This document shows, piece after piece, positions 62,619-64,000 of a stretch of 64,000 bases of DNA. The notes under the pieces were generated by a model. That model was not told the DNA's origin and made no database searches. It saw only the letters and a list, made by a program, of their open reading frames with translations. Numbering within the stretch: position 1 is the first letter of the stretch; each line of letters begins with the position of its first letter. Source of the stretch: Aurantimonas aggregata (GTDB taxonomy: Bacteria > Pseudomonadota > Alphaproteobacteria > Rhizobiales > Rhizobiaceae). Location: positions 1 to 64,000 of the forward strand of contig NZ_JAAAMJ010000002.1 of the NCBI RefSeq assembly GCF_010500835.1, in the 5' to 3' direction. Both the position numbers and the translations under genes were made by a program.

Positions 62619-62771
62619 GTCTTCTCCGATTCGACGCACCGCCGGCAGAGGAACCGGCTGCAGGCGGTTACCGTCGCAATGCCGGAAAGGTCAAGGCGAC
62701 CGGCGGCGGCACAACAGGTGAAATTCGGCGAAAAGCCTTGACTGCGGCTCTTGTGCAATCACTCTCTCGCC

Positions 62772-63779
62772 ATGTCGAATCTCAAGACCGGCCTCGCCGA
62801 CCGCACCGACCGCGTTGCAGACGCGCCATCGGATAACTGGGTCTATCGCACCCTGCCCCGCGGTGTCTGGCCCTACGCACAACTCGCCCGCTGGGACCGC
62901 CCTATCGGCTGGCAGCTGCTGCTGTGGCCATGCTGGTGGGCGGCAGCGCTGGCGCCGCAGGCAGTCGCGCCGAGTTCGGTGCATCTCGGCCTGCCGAGCC
63001 TCTGGCAGCTCTTCCTGTTCCTCGTCGGTGCGATCGCCATGCGGGGCGCCGGCTGCACCTACAACGATCTCGTCGACCAGAAGATCGACGACATGGTGGC
63101 GCGGACCCGCTCGCGCCCGCTGCCGTCCGGCCGCGTGTCACGCTCGCAGGCGAAGATGTTCCTCGTCGCCCAGGCGCTGGTCGGCTTCCTGGTGCTGATC
63201 CAGTTCAACGTCTTCTCGGTGCTGCTTGGGATCGCCTCGCTCGGCGTCGTCGCGATCTACCCGTTCCTCAAGCGCTTCACCGACTGGCCGCAGCTGGGGC
63301 TGGGCTTTGCCTTCTCCTGGGGCGCGCTGATGGGATGGGCGGGCTACTGGGGCGAACTCGCGCCCGGCGCGCTGCTTCTCTACGCCGGCTCCATCCTGTG
63401 GACGATCGGCTACGACACGATCTACGCGCACCAGGACAAGGAAGACGACGCGCTTGTCGGCGTGCGCTCAACGGCGCGCCTGTTCGGCAGCCGCACCAAG
63501 CCGGCGCTGGTGGTGCTGTATGCCGCAACGATTGGGCTGTTTCTCGCCGCCTTCGCGACGACGGGCAACGGGATGGGCGGTGGCCCGGCATGGCCGGCCT
63601 ATGCGGGCCTTGCCATCGGTGCCGCGCAGATGGGCTGGCAGATCCGCACGCTCGACATCGACGACCCCGACCAGTGCCTGAAGCTGTTCAAGTCGAACAC
63701 GCTGTTCGGCTGGATCGTGTTCTTCGGCCTGATCTTCTCGGCGCTCTGGGCGCTGTCGTTCCCCGTGACGGGCGGCTGA
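62772..63779 (+). CDS. ubiA: 4-hydroxybenzoate polyprenyltransferase
   Basis: UbiA attaches the polyprenyl tail to 4-hydroxybenzoate in ubiquinone synthesis. The 335-residue integral membrane protein has about eight to nine helices and the two Asp motifs CTYNDLVDQKIDDMVARTRS and YDTIYAHQDKEDDALVGVRS, both needed for diphosphate binding. RWDRPIGWQLLLWPCWWA is typical. The start is ATG 62772; an in-frame start at 62751 is possible. It supplies the quinone for the respiratory chain that includes the cox cluster. Confidence 0.95.
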   Translation: MSNLKTGLADRTDRVADAPSDNWVYRTLPRGVWPYAQLARWDRPIGWQLLLWPCWWAAALAPQAVAPSSVHLGLPSLWQLFLFLVGAIAMRGAGCTYNDLVDQKIDDMVARTRSRPLPSGRVSRSQAKMFLVAQALVGFLVLIQFNVFSVLLGIASLGVVAIYPFLKRFTDWPQLGLGFAFSWGALMGWAGYWGELAPGALLLYAGSILWTIGYDTIYAHQDKEDDALVGVRSTARLFGSRTKPALVVLYAATIGLFLAAFATTGNGMGGGPAWPAYAGLAIGAAQMGWQIRTLDIDDPDQCLKLFKSNTLFGWIVFFGLIFSALWALSFPVTGG

Positions 63780-63794
63780 CGCCAGGCGCCAGCC
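63774..63794. terminator. Hairpin at the ubiA stop, between convergent genes
   Basis: GGCTGACGCC/GGCGCCAGCC can form a stem with one mismatch and a tight loop across the ubiA stop. It is a weak candidate terminator because no T-run follows. Confidence 0.25.
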
Positions 63795-63801
63795 GTTCCG
63801 G

Positions 63802-64000
63802 TCAGCTGCGGGCGATGATTTCCTCGCCGGCGACGACCATGCGCATGCCGAGACCGCCGGGCTTGCGACGGGCCAGGAAACGCGGCCGGCGCTGGCGGTT
63901 GGCGGAGCGGCGGCGCGGCGCCGGCTGGGCCGCCTTGATGGCGCCGAGCGTGTCCTCGAGCGCGCAGATCGTGCCGTCGGCCTCGACCATCAGCATCGGC
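63802..64000 (-). CDS. C-terminal part of an unrecognised basic protein (5' end outside window)
   Basis: The last 64 residues visible are Arg-rich (AAQPAPRRRSANRQRRPRFL) and end MRMVVAGEEIIARS. The frame is open at the window edge. Position beside ubiA and the basic tail recall a small conserved Hyphomicrobiales family (DUF6101), but this is from memory and not certain. It is convergent with ubiA. Confidence 0.5.
   Translation of the reverse strand, partial: PMLMVEADGTICALEDTLGAIKAAQPAPRRRSANRQRRPRFLARRKPGGLGMRMVVAGEEIIARS

Overview
The window is high-GC, densely coded chromosomal DNA from an alphaproteobacterium, most likely of the order Hyphomicrobiales (Rhizobiales). The signs are a CcrM-type methyltransferase, the cox gene order ctaC-ctaD-ctaB-CoxF-like-ctaG-ctaE-DUF983-SURF1-ispH-thrB-rnhA, an invasion-locus-B protein, an RT0821-type lipoprotein, and palindromic repeats of the type often seen in rhizobial genomes. 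The family cannot be fixed from the sequence; an Aurantimonadaceae- or Rhizobiaceae-like organism is a guess.

Positions 1-3940 are a decayed mobile segment. The right end of an IS3-family element (to about 292) has cut off the 3' end of a leftward gene. That gene's 5' end is lost at a junction near 1139, where a rightward DUF3489 gene lacking its start begins. A DUF2924 gene with an apparent N-terminal frameshift and a large serine recombinase with a clear internal frameshift follow, then a terminator. A tRNA-Gln(UUG) lies just beyond, with its 3' end facing the segment.

Positions 4.5-28 kb hold housekeeping genes in short operons: a metallo-hydrolase, a DUF1499 membrane protein, an acyl-CoA synthetase, an SLC13-type permease with RCK_C domains, a pyruvate phosphate dikinase with a divergent first half, a DsbA-like lipoprotein, DUF721 (DciA-like), mutY, ccrM, two HAD hydrolases, then thrC-M16 peptidase-RimJ-like-EAL protein, yqgE, a DsbD-N protein and a peroxiredoxin.

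Positions 28-37 kb are a leftward aa3-type cytochrome c oxidase cluster (subunits I, II, III, heme O synthase, copper chaperone, SURF1, and a 44-residue CoxF-like protein) continuing into ispH, thrB and rnhA.

Positions 37.5-51.3 kb carry an IalB protein, tldD, pdxH, an RT0821-type lipoprotein, a DnaJ-class protein, fabI, a histidine phosphatase, DUF1344, aroC, a histone-deacetylase-family gene preceded by a 12-codon leader, xseB-dxs-tlyA-RNA methyltransferase, and a DedA protein. A 594-bp gene-free stretch follows, with four copies of a palindromic repeat.

Positions 51.9-61.3 kb are a fatty-acid degradation region: enoyl-CoA hydratase, two acyl-CoA dehydrogenases, thiolase, FadJ-type multifunctional protein, and a fumarylacetoacetase-family enzyme. 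A shared TTACGTAA-WCGTCA element lies 70-80 bp upstream of both acyl-CoA dehydrogenase genes and probably marks a common regulator. purD, ubiA and a partial gene finish the window. No CRISPR array, rRNA or complete new defence system is visible; the best candidate for something unusual is the truncated fragment at 293-1139.
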